Shown here one piece after another: positions 45,390-54,204 of a stretch of 64,000 nt of DNA. The translations under genes and the position numbers were made by a program. Every line of letters starts with the position of its first letter. Positions within the stretch are counted from its first letter, which is position 1. Source of the DNA: Sphingomonas sp. BT-65 (GTDB lineage Bacteria > Pseudomonadota > Alphaproteobacteria > Sphingomonadales > Sphingomonadaceae). The stretch spans positions 1,178,001 through 1,242,000 of the forward strand of contig NZ_JAPCIA010000001.1 of the NCBI RefSeq assembly GCF_026107375.2, given 5' to 3'. The notes under the pieces are model-generated. The model worked only from the letters and a program-made list of their open reading frames with translations, made no database searches and was not told the DNA's origin.

Positions 45390-45518
45390 ATGACATCCGT
45401 CAAACGTGTCAACTTCGTCAAACGCCGCGCAACGCCCCGTGAAATCGTCAACTTCGTCAGCCGGTGCCCGGAAGCCTCCAAACTCGTCAACTTCGACAAA
45501 CGGCACGCATATGGTTGA
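45390..45518 (+). CDS. Possible 42-aa repeat peptide upstream of ubiA
   Basis: A short frame starting at ATG 45390 reads MTSVKRVNFVKRRATPREI, then VNFVSRCPEASKL and VNFDKRHAYG, i.e. a 13-residue unit repeated almost three times, and it overlaps the ubiA start by eight bases. No clear Shine-Dalgarno sequence precedes it. It may be a leader peptide coupled to ubiA, or only the translation of a DNA-level repeat. Confidence 0.25.
   Translation: MTSVKRVNFVKRRATPREIVNFVSRCPEASKLVNFDKRHAYG
45399..45502. repeat. GTCAA repeat array with 39-bp period
   Basis: GTCAACTTCGTCA occurs at 45408 and 45447 and GTCAACTTCGACA at 45486, exactly 39 bases apart each time, separated by less conserved sequence. At the left edge three nonamers are tandem (GTCAAACGT, GTCAACTTC, GTCAAACGC). 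The array ends eight bases before the ubiA start, in the gap between divergent rsmE and ubiA. All three frames are open across it: plus-strand VNFVKR-type and STSS-type 13-residue repeats, minus-strand DEVD-type. Confidence 0.75.
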
Positions 45519-46428
45519 TCAGGCCCAGACAGTCCCCGACACCGAGCATCGCGGCCTGATCCGCCTGCTCCCGGCCGCCGCGCGTCCCTACGCCCTGCTC
45601 GCGCGGTTCGACCGCCCCATCGGCTGGTGGCTGCTCTTCTGGCCCGGCGCCTGGGCGATCGCGCTGGCCGGCGGCGCGGTGCAGCGCTGGGACCTGCTGC
45701 TGTGGTTCCTGCTCGGCAGTATCGCGATGCGCGGCGCGGGTTGCGTCTACAACGACATCGTCGACCGCGATCTCGACCGCCAGGTCGCCCGCACCCGCAC
45801 CCGGCCGCTCGCCAGCGGCGCGGTAAGCCTCAAGGCCGCATGGATGTGGCTCATCGCGCTCTGCCTGATCGGCCTGGTCGTGCTCGTCCAGCTCAACCCG
45901 CTCGCCGCGATGATCGCGCTCGCCAGCCTCGCGCTGGTCGCGGCCTATCCCTTCATGAAGCGCATCACCTGGTGGCCCCAGGCGTGGCTGGGCCTCGTCT
46001 TCTCCTGGGCCGCGCTGGTCGGCTGGGCGGCGATCGCGCGCGAGCTGCCCGCCCCCGCCCTGCTGCTCTACGCCGGTTCGATCTTCTGGGTGATCGGCTA
46101 CGACACGATCTACGCGCTGCAGGATATCGAGGACGATGCGCTGGTCGGCGTGCGCTCCTCCGCGCGGCGCCTCGGTGCCAATGTCCGGCTCGGCGTCGCC
46201 GCCTTCTATGCCGTCGCGCTCACCTTGTGGGGCGCGGCGCTGTGGCAGGTTCGCCCCGACAAGCTCGTCCTCGCCGCGCTCGCCCCCGCCGCGATCCATC
46301 TGCTGTGGCAGGTCGGCACGCTCGTCCCCACCGATGGCGAGAATGCGCTGCGCCGCTTCCGCTCCAACCGCTTCGCCGGCCTGCTCGTCTTCGCCGCCTG
46401 CTTCGTCGTCGGGACCACTGCCTTTTGA
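45511..46428 (+). CDS. ubiA: 4-hydroxybenzoate polyprenyltransferase
   Basis: 305-residue integral membrane enzyme that prenylates 4-hydroxybenzoate in ubiquinone synthesis. First Asp-rich motif CVYNDIVDRDLDRQVARTRTRPLASG, second YDTIYALQDIEDDALVGVRSSARRLG, with eight or nine membrane helices between and after. Start ATG 45511 gives MVDQAQTVPDTEH; the frame stays open upstream through the repeat array but that part looks non-native. pmbA follows after 31 bases. Confidence 0.95.
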   Translation: MVDQAQTVPDTEHRGLIRLLPAAARPYALLARFDRPIGWWLLFWPGAWAIALAGGAVQRWDLLLWFLLGSIAMRGAGCVYNDIVDRDLDRQVARTRTRPLASGAVSLKAAWMWLIALCLIGLVVLVQLNPLAAMIALASLALVAAYPFMKRITWWPQAWLGLVFSWAALVGWAAIARELPAPALLLYAGSIFWVIGYDTIYALQDIEDDALVGVRSSARRLGANVRLGVAAFYAVALTLWGAALWQVRPDKLVLAALAPAAIHLLWQVGTLVPTDGENALRRFRSNRFAGLLVFAACFVVGTTAF

Positions 46429-46459
46429 CCTTCCGCCTCTCGCTTCCTAGATCGCCGCG

Positions 46460-47806
46460 ATGCTGACCCCCGAACAGGCCCGAGATCGAGTCCAGGACGC
46501 CATCGCCCGCGCGCGCAAGGCCGGCGCCGACGCCGCCGATGCGATGCTCTCCGCCGGCGAATCGCTCTCGGTCTCGGTCCGCCTCGGCGCGCTCGAGGAT
46601 GTCGGCCGCGCCGAGCATGCGGAACTTGGCCTGCGCGTCTTCTGCGGGAGCCGTTCGGCCAGCATCTCCTCGACCGATCTCACCCCCGCCGCGCTCGACA
46701 CCCTTGCCGAGCGCGCCGTGGCGATGGCGCGCGAAGCGCCCGAGGACGAATGGGCCGGCCTCGCCCCTGCCGAGCGGCTGCTGCGCGGCAACGTCCCCGA
46801 TCTCGATCTCGACGACGGCGATCTCGGCGACCCCGCCGCGCTCAAGGCCAGGGCGCTCGCCGCGGAGGATGCCGCCCGCGCCGTGCCCGGCGTCACCAAC
46901 AGCGAGGGCGGCGGCGCCTCGGCCAGCCGCAGCATCTGGGCGCTCGCCACCAGCCACGGCTTCGCCGGATCCTATGCGATCACCAGCCATAGCCTCTCGG
47001 CCAGCGTGCTCGCAGGCGAAGCCGGCGCGATGGAGCGCGACTATGCCCATCACAGCGCCCGCCACGCCCGCCATGTCGAATCCCCCGAGGCGATCGGCCG
47101 CCGCGCCGGCGAGCGCGCCGTCGCCCGCCTCAACCCCGGCCGGGTCAGGAGCGGCGCCATGCCGGTGGTGCTCGATCCGCGCGTGGGATCGAGCCTGCTC
47201 GGGCACCTCAGCGGCGCGATCTCGGGCGGCGCGATCACGCGCAGGACCAGCTTCCTGCTCGACGCGATGGGCACGCGCATCTTCGCGCCCGGCATCCGCA
47301 TCCAGGACGATCCGCACCGCCCCCACGGCCTGCGCTCGCGCCCCTTCGACGGCGAAGGCCTGCCGGTCTCTCCGGTCGCCTTGGTTGACGACGGCAGGCT
47401 CGAGACTTGGCTGCTCGACAGCGCCACCGCGCGCCAACTCGGGCTCGAGCCCACCGGCCATGCCAGCCGCGGCATTGGCGGCGCGCCCGCCGTCGGCCCC
47501 AGCAACCTGTTCCTGGAGAACGGCAAGCTGCCGGTCGAAACGCTCATTTCCGACATCAGCTATGGCGTCTATGTCACCGAATTAATTGGCCAAGGCGTCA
47601 ACATCGTCACTGGCGATTACAGCCGCGGCGCCGCCGGCTTCCTGATCGAGAATGGCGAGATCACCCGGCCGATCTCCGAATTCACCGTCGCCGGCACGCT
47701 CCAGGCGATGTTCCGTGAACTCGTCCCCGCCAACGATCTCGAATTCCGCTACGGCATCAACGTGCCGACGCTGCGCATTGACGGGATGACCGTCGCCAGT
47801 GGCTGA
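46460..47806 (+). CDS. pmbA: TldE/PmbA-family protease subunit
   Basis: 448-residue member of the TldD/TldE (PmbA) family; in E. coli PmbA partners TldD in a metalloprotease that matures peptide antibiotics and degrades unfolded peptides. Visible blocks are DAMLSAGESLSVSVRLGALEDVGRAE, LGLRVFCGSRSASISSTDL, PVVLDPRVGSSLLGHL, GHASRGIGGAPAVGPSNLFLENG and INIVTGDYSRGAAGFLIENGEITRPISEFTVAG-like C-terminus. It lacks the HExxxH of TldD, as PmbA proteins do. No tldD is in the window. Confidence 0.93.
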   Translation: MLTPEQARDRVQDAIARARKAGADAADAMLSAGESLSVSVRLGALEDVGRAEHAELGLRVFCGSRSASISSTDLTPAALDTLAERAVAMAREAPEDEWAGLAPAERLLRGNVPDLDLDDGDLGDPAALKARALAAEDAARAVPGVTNSEGGGASASRSIWALATSHGFAGSYAITSHSLSASVLAGEAGAMERDYAHHSARHARHVESPEAIGRRAGERAVARLNPGRVRSGAMPVVLDPRVGSSLLGHLSGAISGGAITRRTSFLLDAMGTRIFAPGIRIQDDPHRPHGLRSRPFDGEGLPVSPVALVDDGRLETWLLDSATARQLGLEPTGHASRGIGGAPAVGPSNLFLENGKLPVETLISDISYGVYVTELIGQGVNIVTGDYSRGAAGFLIENGEITRPISEFTVAGTLQAMFRELVPANDLEFRYGINVPTLRIDGMTVASG

Positions 47807-48590
47807 CACGCTCGCCTCCGCCGTCAGTGCCATCGCCGCCGAGGCCGCAGAGCTGGCGCTCGCCCGCTTCCGGACGGACGTGCGCAAATGGGAAAAGTCG
47901 CCGAACAATTTCGTGTGCGAGGTCGATCTGGCCATCGATGCGATGCTGCGCGAGCGCCTCTCCGCTTTGCTGCCCGATGCGGGCTGGCTGTCGGAGGAGA
48001 CCGCGGACGACCTCGCCCGCCTCTCCGCCAACCGCGTATGGGTGGTCGATCCGATCGACGGCACGCGCGACTATCTGCGCGAGCGGCCCGGCTGGGCGGT
48101 GTCGATCGCGCTGGTCGAGAACGGGCAGCCGGTGATCGGTGTGCTCGCCGCCCCGGCCCGTGGCGAACACTGGCTCGCCGAAGCCGGCAAGGGCGCGACC
48201 CGCAACGGCACCCCGATCGCGGCGTCGGACCGCATCGAACTCACCGGCGCGCGTGTCCCGGCCGACGATCTCCCCAAGGTCGATCGCCACCTGACCATGG
48301 TCGAGAAGCCCAATTCGATCGCGCTGCGCATCGCCATGGTCGCCGCGGGCGAGGCCGATCTGCTCGCCACCTTCCGCTGGGGCAATGAGTGGGACATCGC
48401 CGCCGCCACGCTGATCGCGCGCGAGGCCGGCGCCACGATCACCGACGCGCTGGGCAAGAAATTGCGCTTCAACACGCCGGCGGGCGAGGCCTTCGGCGTC
48501 CTCGCCACCGCCCCCGGCATCCACCAGGCGGCGGCCGGTCACCTGCGCGAACGCGCCGTCGAAGCGCTGGGCAGACAGCCTAGCCGCTGA
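47799..48590 (+). CDS. Inositol monophosphatase-family (CysQ-like) phosphatase
   Basis: 263-residue Mg-dependent phosphatase. Metal-binding motifs: EVDLAIDAML, LSEETADD, VVDPIDGTRDYL and NEWDIAAATLIAREAGA. The DPIDGTRDY form and neighbours fit 3'(2'),5'-bisphosphate nucleotidase (CysQ) or an inositol-1-phosphatase; sequence alone does not separate them. GTG start overlaps the end of pmbA by eight bases. Its 3' end overlaps the convergent membrane-protein gene by 11 bases. Confidence 0.88.
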   Translation: MADTLASAVSAIAAEAAELALARFRTDVRKWEKSPNNFVCEVDLAIDAMLRERLSALLPDAGWLSEETADDLARLSANRVWVVDPIDGTRDYLRERPGWAVSIALVENGQPVIGVLAAPARGEHWLAEAGKGATRNGTPIAASDRIELTGARVPADDLPKVDRHLTMVEKPNSIALRIAMVAAGEADLLATFRWGNEWDIAAATLIAREAGATITDALGKKLRFNTPAGEAFGVLATAPGIHQAAAGHLRERAVEALGRQPSR

Positions 48591-49293
48591 CCTGGTCGTC
48601 GCCCCGGTACTTCACCTGAAGATACCGCCCACGCGTCGCCAGCGCATCGAGGTCGCCCTGGGCAAGCTGGGTGGACATCTGCGCGATCTCCTGGTCGATC
48701 AGGCCGAGCCCATCGACCAGCTGCTTGTCCGGCGACTGACCATAGCGGTCCTGCCCGCGCAGATTCTGCGGCACGCGCTGATAGCCCTTGACCAGCTCGG
48801 GCAACTGCTCGCCGACCAGCTTGCGCACTTCGGCGGCCGCCGGCTCGCCCTCGTTGAGCGTCTTGAGCTGCCCCGCCAGCAGGTCGAGCTTCATCCCGAT
48901 CGAATCGAGCAGCGGCATCGCCGCACCCGGCAGCGTCGGCCGCTGGCGATCGAGCCATTCTTCGGTGCGCAGCGGCAGCGACGCCAGCGGCGCCTCTCCG
49001 AATTTCTCGGGCGCGACTTCCTTACTCGCCGGCATCAGCCCGAAGAACAGGGTCGCGGCGATCAGCAGCGCCATCACGACCAGCGCCCCGCCCATGCCGA
49101 GCGGGATGAACCAGCCGAGCACCATCGCCGCGACGATGATCACGCCCGCCGCGCCGGCGATCCGCCCGATCCGCGTCAGGATCTCCGCATCGCGCCGCTT
49201 CTTCGCGCGCGCGTTCAGCGTCGTGTAGCGCTCGCGCGAACGATTGAGCACTTCGTCGGCACGGGCGATTTCGCGATCGATCTCACTGGGCAT
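48580..49293 (-). CDS. TelA-associated membrane/coiled-coil protein
   Basis: 237 residues: basic, coiled-coil-prone N-terminus (EIDREIARADEVLNRSRERYTTLNARAKKRRD), two adjacent membrane helices (AGAAGVIIVAAMVLGWFIPLG, ALVVMALLIAATLFFGLM), and a soluble helical C-terminal half (LDSIGMKLDLLAGQLKTL ... DQEIAQMSTQLAQGDLDAL). The product recalls XpaC-like partners of TelA. It starts six bases after the telA stop, so the two form one operon. No function is established. Confidence 0.75.
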   Translation of the reverse strand: MPSEIDREIARADEVLNRSRERYTTLNARAKKRRDAEILTRIGRIAGAAGVIIVAAMVLGWFIPLGMGGALVVMALLIAATLFFGLMPASKEVAPEKFGEAPLASLPLRTEEWLDRQRPTLPGAAMPLLDSIGMKLDLLAGQLKTLNEGEPAAAEVRKLVGEQLPELVKGYQRVPQNLRGQDRYGQSPDKQLVDGLGLIDQEIAQMSTQLAQGDLDALATRGRYLQVKYRGDDQVSG

Positions 49294-49299
49294 CGCCGC

Positions 49300-50508
49300 T
49301 TACAGCGCCTCCAGCTTGAACTGCTCGGCATTGCCCGAGACCTGGTTCTGCGCTGCGCCTTCCGCCCGGGCGATATAGCCCTTCGACTTCTCGACCTCGC
49401 TCGACAGCACGTTGACCGTCGTCTTCATGCTATCGAGCGCCTTGAGCTTGAACACGTCGATCGCGTCCATCGTGTCATAGATGTTCTGGAAGGCGCGCTG
49501 CAGCGTCTCGATCGGGATCGTGCTCGACGCCGCCTGCTCATGGACCCGCGCCGTGTTTTCCTTGAGCAGCTTGCCGGTCGAATCGATGATGTTGGCGGTC
49601 GTCGTGTTGAGCGCGGTGATCTGGTCGAGCACCAGCCGCTGCGCGGTCAGCGCCTGCGCCACCGTCACCGCGGTGCGCAGCGCGCCGACGGTGGTGGTCG
49701 AGGCACGGTCGACGCCCTTCACCAGCTCGACATTGTTCTTCTTGACCAGGTCGAGCGCGAGATAGCCCTGCACCGTCACCGCCATCTGCGTCAGCAGGTC
49801 CTGCGTGCGCTGGCGGGTATAGAACAACGCAGTCTCGCGGATCGCCTTGGCCTTGGCCGGATCGGTATGATCCAGCTCGAGCGCCTTGTCCTCGAGCCTT
49901 TGATCCATCTCCTTGGAGATGTAGATCATCTGTTCGAGCCGCCCCATCGCCGCCCACAGATTCTGCCGCTCGACGTCGATCGCGGCATTGTCCATCAGCA
50001 GCTCGTCCTTGCCCGACTGCAGGCTCTTGAGGATCGCGGCGATGTGCGTCTGGCTCGACTTGTAGCTGTCGAAATAGTTGCGCAGCTTGTTGCCGAACGG
50101 AATGACGCCGAACAGCTTCTTGCGCTGGGTTAGGTCGCCTTTCTTGCCGGGATCGAGGTCCTCGACCACGCGGCGCAGCTCGGCCAAGTCCTTGCCGACC
50201 CCCACGTCCTTGTCCATCGCACGCACCGGCCGGTCGAGGAAGCGGTTGGACTGGCCCGCGGCGTCGCGAATCTCCTTCGATCCCATCGCGGTGATCGCGT
50301 CGACGCGCTTGCCGAACTCGGGCGAGTTCACGTCCTGCGCGACGAGCTCGTCGATGAAGCTCTCGACGCGAGTCACCAGCTCGTTCTTCTTGCCCTCGTC
50401 GACGGGGACCAGCCCGGCCATCTTCTCGGGCGCGCGCTCCTTCAGCGGCTCGGGTGCGGTCAGCACCAGATCGTCGGTCTTCTCGGCAGTCGCAGTCTCG
50501 GTCGCCAT
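49300..50508 (-). CDS. TelA family toxic-anion-resistance protein
   Basis: 402-residue, mostly alpha-helical cytoplasmic protein. Family hallmarks are RVESFIDELVAQDVNSPEFGKRVDAITAMGSKEIRDAAGQSNRFLDRP, AELRRVVEDLDPGK, FGVIPFGNKLRNYFDSYKSSQTHI, and ALRTAVTVAQALTAQRLVLDQITALN. TelA relatives are tied to tellurite or cell-envelope stress but the mechanism is unknown. It pairs with the membrane protein downstream; a 32-bp palindrome (50574-50605) lies about 65 bases upstream of its start. Confidence 0.92.
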   Translation of the reverse strand: MATETATAEKTDDLVLTAPEPLKERAPEKMAGLVPVDEGKKNELVTRVESFIDELVAQDVNSPEFGKRVDAITAMGSKEIRDAAGQSNRFLDRPVRAMDKDVGVGKDLAELRRVVEDLDPGKKGDLTQRKKLFGVIPFGNKLRNYFDSYKSSQTHIAAILKSLQSGKDELLMDNAAIDVERQNLWAAMGRLEQMIYISKEMDQRLEDKALELDHTDPAKAKAIRETALFYTRQRTQDLLTQMAVTVQGYLALDLVKKNNVELVKGVDRASTTTVGALRTAVTVAQALTAQRLVLDQITALNTTTANIIDSTGKLLKENTARVHEQAASSTIPIETLQRAFQNIYDTMDAIDVFKLKALDSMKTTVNVLSSEVEKSKGYIARAEGAAQNQVSGNAEQFKLEAL

Positions 50509-50573
50509 TTGCCCATCTCTCCAACACCAGATTTCTGGCGGTTCCCTGCAAGATGAACGGGAACCGCGCGCGC

Positions 50574-50605
50574 TTCAAGTGTATCGCCAATATAATACAC
50601 TTGAA
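50574..50605. promoter_or_regulatory. 32-bp perfect palindrome, candidate operator for telA
   Basis: Perfect 11-base arms TTCAAGTGTAT and ATACACTTGAA flank the 10-base spacer CGCCAATATA. The plus strand holds TATAAT at 50591-50596 inside it. The position, between telA and the small secreted-peptide gene, suits a repressor site; no cognate regulator is adjacent. Confidence 0.5.
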
Positions 50606-50682
50606 TTATCGCGCAACCGACCGACGTTGTAGGGTGTTCCGATGTCGCGACCTGTTAACATGTCGCGGTTAGGATGGGTGGC

Positions 50683-50853
50683 ATGGAACGCAGGCTGAAG
50701 ATGATGATTGCCGGTTCGATCGCGGTGTGGGTGCCGGTGAGCACGGCCGCGCAGGCGTCGCCCGGCGTCGTCGATCTCGGCAAGGTGTATCGCTTGAGGG
50801 CCGAACCGGCCGGCGACTCGCCAGCCCTTCCCGCGCCGCACAATATCCGCTAA
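50683..50853 (+). CDS. Small exported peptide (56 aa)
   Basis: A 57-codon frame with AGGA eight bases upstream. It encodes a signal peptide ([20 protein letters not shown] then TAAQA) and a mature part of about 31 residues, [20 protein letters not shown] followed by [14 protein letters not shown] 50674 in the same frame is an alternative start. Two ATGTCGCG direct repeats (50642, 50660) lie just upstream. No homologue is recognised. It ends 42 bases before typA. Confidence 0.6.
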   Translation: MERRLKMMIAGSIAVWVPVSTAAQASPGVVDLGKVYRLRAEPAGDSPALPAPHNIR

Positions 50854-50895
50854 GGGCGCCGCCGAACCGCGCTCCCGCGGCATCCAGGACCTGTT

Positions 50896-52710
50896 ATGAA
50901 CCTTCGCAACGTGGCGATCATCGCACACGTCGACCACGGCAAGACCACGCTCGTCGACCAGCTCTTCCGCCAGTCCGGTACCTTCCGCGACAACCAGCGC
51001 GTCGAAGAAAGAGCCATGGATTCCAATGACTTGGAGAAAGAGCGCGGGATCACTATCCTCGCCAAGCCGACCTCGGTCGATTGGGAAGGCATCCGCATCA
51101 ACATCGTCGATACGCCCGGCCACGCCGATTTCGGCGGCGAGGTGGAGCGCATCCTCTCGATGGTCGACGGCGTCATCCTGCTGGTCGATTCGTCCGAAGG
51201 CGCGATGCCGCAGACCAAGTTCGTGACCGGCAAGGCGCTGAAGCTCGGCCTGCGTCCGATCGTCGTGGTCAACAAGATCGACCGGCCGGACGAGCGCATC
51301 CAGGAAGTGCTGGACGAGGTGTTCGACCTGTTCGTCAGCCTCGACGCGACCGACGAACAGCTTGATTTCCCTGTCCTTTATGCCTCGGGCCGTAACGGCT
51401 ATGCCAATGAGGACCCGACGCTGCGCGAGGGCACGCTGACCCCGCTGTTCCAGAAGATCGTCGACCATGTCCCGCCGCCCGCGCTCGACGTGGACGCGCC
51501 CTTCACCTTCCTCGTCACCCTGCTCGACCGCGACAACTTCCTCGGCCGCGTGCTCACCGGCCGCGTCACCTCGGGCAAGGTCAAGGTCAACCAGGCGATC
51601 CACGCGCTCGACATGGACGGCAACGTCATCGAGACCGGCCGCGCGTCGAAGATCATGTCGTTCCGCGGACTCGACCGCGTACCGGTCGACGAGGCGCAGG
51701 CGGGCGACATCATCAGCCTTGCCGGCCTCACCGTCGCGACCGTCTCCAACACCATCGCCGACACCTCGGTCAGCGTGCCGATCCAGGCGCAGCCGATCGA
51801 CCCGCCGACGCTGTCGATGCGCTTCGCCGTCAACGACAGCCCGATGGCGGGCCGCGAGGGCACCAAGGTTACCTCGCGCATGATCCGCGACCGCCTGTTC
51901 CGCGAGGCCGAATCCAACGTCGCGATCAAGGTCACCGAGGCCGCCGACAAGGACAGCTTCGAAGTCGCCGGCCGCGGCGAGCTCCAGCTCGGCGTGCTGA
52001 TCGAGACCATGCGCCGCGAGGGCTTCGAGCTCGGCATCAGCCGCCCGCGCGTGCTGCTGCGCGAGGAAGACGGGCAGAAGATGGAGCCCTACGAGACCGT
52101 CATCATCGATGTCGATGACGAGCATTCGGGCGCGGTGGTCGAGAAGATGAACCTGCGCAAGGCCGAGATGACCGACATGCGCCCCTCGGGCGGCGGCAAG
52201 ACCCGCATCACCTTCAGCGCCCCGTCGCGCGGCATGATCGGCTATCATGGCGAGTTCCTGTCGGACACGCGCGGCACCGGCATCATGAACCGGCTGTTCG
52301 AGAAATACGGCCCGCACAAGGGCGCGATCGAGGGCCGCAAGAACGGCGTGCTGATCTCCAACGGCGCGGGCGAGGCCAATGCCTATTCGCTCAACACGCT
52401 TGAAGAGCGCGGCATCCTGTTCGTCGGCCATGGCGAGGCCCTGTATGAGGGCATGGTGATCGGCGAGAACGCCAAGCCGGAGGACCTCGAGGTCAATCCG
52501 ATGAAGGCGAAGCAGCTGAGCAACGTCCGCTCCTCGGGCAAGGACGACGCGATCCGCCTGACTCCGCCCAAGAAGATGACGCTGGAACAGGCGATCGCCT
52601 ATATCGACGACGACGAGATGGTCGAGGTGACGCCCAAGACGATCCGCCTGCGCAAGCGCTTCCTGGATCCGCACGAGCGCAAGCGCGCGAGCCGGGCCAA
52701 GGCGGCCTGA
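50896..52710 (+). CDS. typA: Translational GTPase TypA/BipA
   Basis: 604-residue ribosome-associated GTPase involved in 50S assembly and stress adaptation. G1 [15 protein letters not shown], switch-I ERGITI, G3 [12 protein letters not shown]4 NKIDRPD, G5-like YASGRNG, then EF-G-like domains II, III and V and the BipA-specific C-terminus ([38 protein letters not shown] ... [30 protein letters not shown] end). Followed by a terminator at 52739-52770. Confidence 0.97.
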   Translation: MNLRNVAIIAHVDHGKTTLVDQLFRQSGTFRDNQRVEERAMDSNDLEKERGITILAKPTSVDWEGIRINIVDTPGHADFGGEVERILSMVDGVILLVDSSEGAMPQTKFVTGKALKLGLRPIVVVNKIDRPDERIQEVLDEVFDLFVSLDATDEQLDFPVLYASGRNGYANEDPTLREGTLTPLFQKIVDHVPPPALDVDAPFTFLVTLLDRDNFLGRVLTGRVTSGKVKVNQAIHALDMDGNVIETGRASKIMSFRGLDRVPVDEAQAGDIISLAGLTVATVSNTIADTSVSVPIQAQPIDPPTLSMRFAVNDSPMAGREGTKVTSRMIRDRLFREAESNVAIKVTEAADKDSFEVAGRGELQLGVLIETMRREGFELGISRPRVLLREEDGQKMEPYETVIIDVDDEHSGAVVEKMNLRKAEMTDMRPSGGGKTRITFSAPSRGMIGYHGEFLSDTRGTGIMNRLFEKYGPHKGAIEGRKNGVLISNGAGEANAYSLNTLEERGILFVGHGEALYEGMVIGENAKPEDLEVNPMKAKQLSNVRSSGKDDAIRLTPPKKMTLEQAIAYIDDDEMVEVTPKTIRLRKRFLDPHERKRASRAKAA

Positions 52711-52738
52711 GGCCGCCGGGCTAGATCGAGATTTGGAA

Positions 52739-52770
52739 GGCGCCGGGGGAAACTCCGGCGCTTTTCTTTT
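52739..52770 (+). terminator. Intrinsic terminator after typA
   Basis: Stem GCGCCGG / CCGGCGC with loop GGGAAACT, then TTTTCTTTT. Closely similar in sequence to the terminator after the OmpA gene (54023-54053). Confidence 0.85.
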
Positions 52771-53086
52771 GCGGTGGCCGGATCGCGCCCTTCCCGATGA
52801 TTAACGACTGATTCAGGGGGGCCGAACGCGGAGCCTGAATCGGCCCGCCGCATGATGCGCTCCAATTACCGGCACAACTCCAACGCCACCGGGGCTGTTC
52901 ATCTGCGCGAAAGGTTGGGCTGAACAACGCAGGCACTCCAGGGCGTGCAGATGCTGCATCTGTATCGCCCCAGGGATCGAGATGGAGGGGGTTTTGACGA
53001 CCGGTTGCGTCAATCGCGGGGGCGGCGGTTGGACGCGAGGCTGCGATCACGCACGCCCGGCCGGTCGAGTTTGAAGGAGTGAAGTA
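52771..53086. other. Intergenic region with an 8-bp-arm inverted repeat
   Basis: About 316 bases between the typA terminator and the OmpA gene. At 52810-52841 perfect arms GATTCAGG and CCTGAATC enclose 16 bases. The rest carries no convincing coding frame; the last 25 bases give the GAAGGAG ribosome-binding site of the OmpA gene. A small RNA is possible but unsupported. Confidence 0.4.
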
Positions 53087-54010
53087 ATGCGTGTGATTTC
53101 CAACAGCCCAAAGTCTCTCTTGCTGCTCGCCCTGCTTGCCGGGGCAGCGCCCGTCAGCCTGGCCGCGCAGGAGCAGCCGCCGGCGCAGGAGCAGCCGCAG
53201 GACCGGCCCCCGGCCGACGTCTCCATCACGGGCACGCCCGAGCCCGCGCCCGTGGCGGCCGAGATGACCGAGGGCCCCGAGGTCAACGGCATCATCTCCG
53301 CACGCGACGGTGACCGGGTGCAGGTCACCACCGCCGACGGCAACAAGACGATCGTCGCGGTCAATGATTCCACGCGGATCCGGGCCAGCGGCGGGTTCCT
53401 GGGGCTCAATCGCAGCAAGCTCGCCGCGGACGCGCTGCTCAACGGTCTGCCGGTCAGCATCAAGACGATGCAGGCGGGCGACACGCTGGTGGCGAGCCAG
53501 ATCAAGCTGCAGAACAAGGACCTCAAGACCGCGTCGATGATCCACAACGGCACCGACCAGCGCTTTGCCGAGCAGACCGCGGCGACCGAGGCGCTGCGCG
53601 GCCGCGTGGGCGATATCGACCAGTATAACGTCAAGGGCACGACCAACGTGAACTTCGACACCGGCAAGGCGGTGCTGTCCGAGCAGGCCAAGGCCGATCT
53701 CTGCACCGCGGCCAAGTCGGCCGAGGCGATGGACAACGCGCTGCTGCTGGTCGTCGGCTACACCGATTCGACGGGCAGCCAGGAGTTCAACCAGACGCTC
53801 AGCGAAAAGCGCGCGAGCAGCGTGATCAACTATCTGCAGCAGGCGTGCGGCTGGAAGCCCTACCGCATGCTGACCCCCACCGGCATGGCCGAAGCCGACC
53901 CGCTGGCGGACAACGAAACCCCCGAAGGCAAGGCACAGAACCGCCGCGTTGCGGTGAATGTGCTGGTGAGCAAGGCGGTCGACGGATTGCGCGAGGCGCG
54001 GGTTAATTGA
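53087..54010 (+). CDS. OmpA-family outer-membrane/peptidoglycan-binding protein
   Basis: 307 residues: signal peptide ending SLAAQ, a Gln/Pro-rich linker (QEQPPAQEQPQDRPPAD), a small beta domain (VNGIISARDGDRVQVTTADGNKTIVAV ... GLPVSIKTMQAGDTLVASQIKL) and a C-terminal OmpA domain (TNVNFDTGKAVLSEQAKADL, GYTDSTGSQEFNQTLSEKRASSVINYL, NRRVAVNVLV). The Asp/Arg diaminopimelate-binding pattern of the OmpA domain is present. GAAGGAG lies upstream of the ATG. Stand-alone gene with its own terminator. Confidence 0.92.
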   Translation: MRVISNSPKSLLLLALLAGAAPVSLAAQEQPPAQEQPQDRPPADVSITGTPEPAPVAAEMTEGPEVNGIISARDGDRVQVTTADGNKTIVAVNDSTRIRASGGFLGLNRSKLAADALLNGLPVSIKTMQAGDTLVASQIKLQNKDLKTASMIHNGTDQRFAEQTAATEALRGRVGDIDQYNVKGTTNVNFDTGKAVLSEQAKADLCTAAKSAEAMDNALLLVVGYTDSTGSQEFNQTLSEKRASSVINYLQQACGWKPYRMLTPTGMAEADPLADNETPEGKAQNRRVAVNVLVSKAVDGLREARVN

Positions 54011-54022
54011 GGGATGAGGAAA

Positions 54023-54053
54023 GCGCCGGGGGTGACCCCGGCGTTTTCTTTTT
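54023..54053 (+). terminator. Intrinsic terminator after the OmpA gene
   Basis: Stem CGCCGGGG / CCCCGGCG with a four-base loop followed by TTTTCTTTTT, 13 bases after the stop. Confidence 0.88.
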
Positions 54054-54204
54054 GGTGATGACGGGTTTGCGCCCTCAATTCTGCCTTCAGGGCAGCTTCA
54101 AGCGTGCCTGAAAGCGGTCATTAGGTTATCCCAGTTTCGTGTCCAAAACGAAGCCGTAGGGCCTGCGCCTGAAATCCCACATCGACGTTGCCTCAGTCCG
54201 AGGC

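Noticed and set aside
45399..45502. CRISPR-like array (three repeats, constant period)
   Set aside because: The repeat core is only 13-17 bases, spacers are 22-26 bases and partly similar, and there are no cas genes; not a CRISPR array.
45312..45506. 64-codon minus-strand frame with DEVD-type repeats
   Set aside because: No ribosome-binding site, and the pattern is fully explained by the GTCAA DNA repeats on the other strand; kept only as a remark.
54190..54204. Hairpin GCCTC-AGTCC-GAGGC as a terminator for the frameshifted gene
   Set aside because: Only five base pairs and no U-tract on the minus strand.
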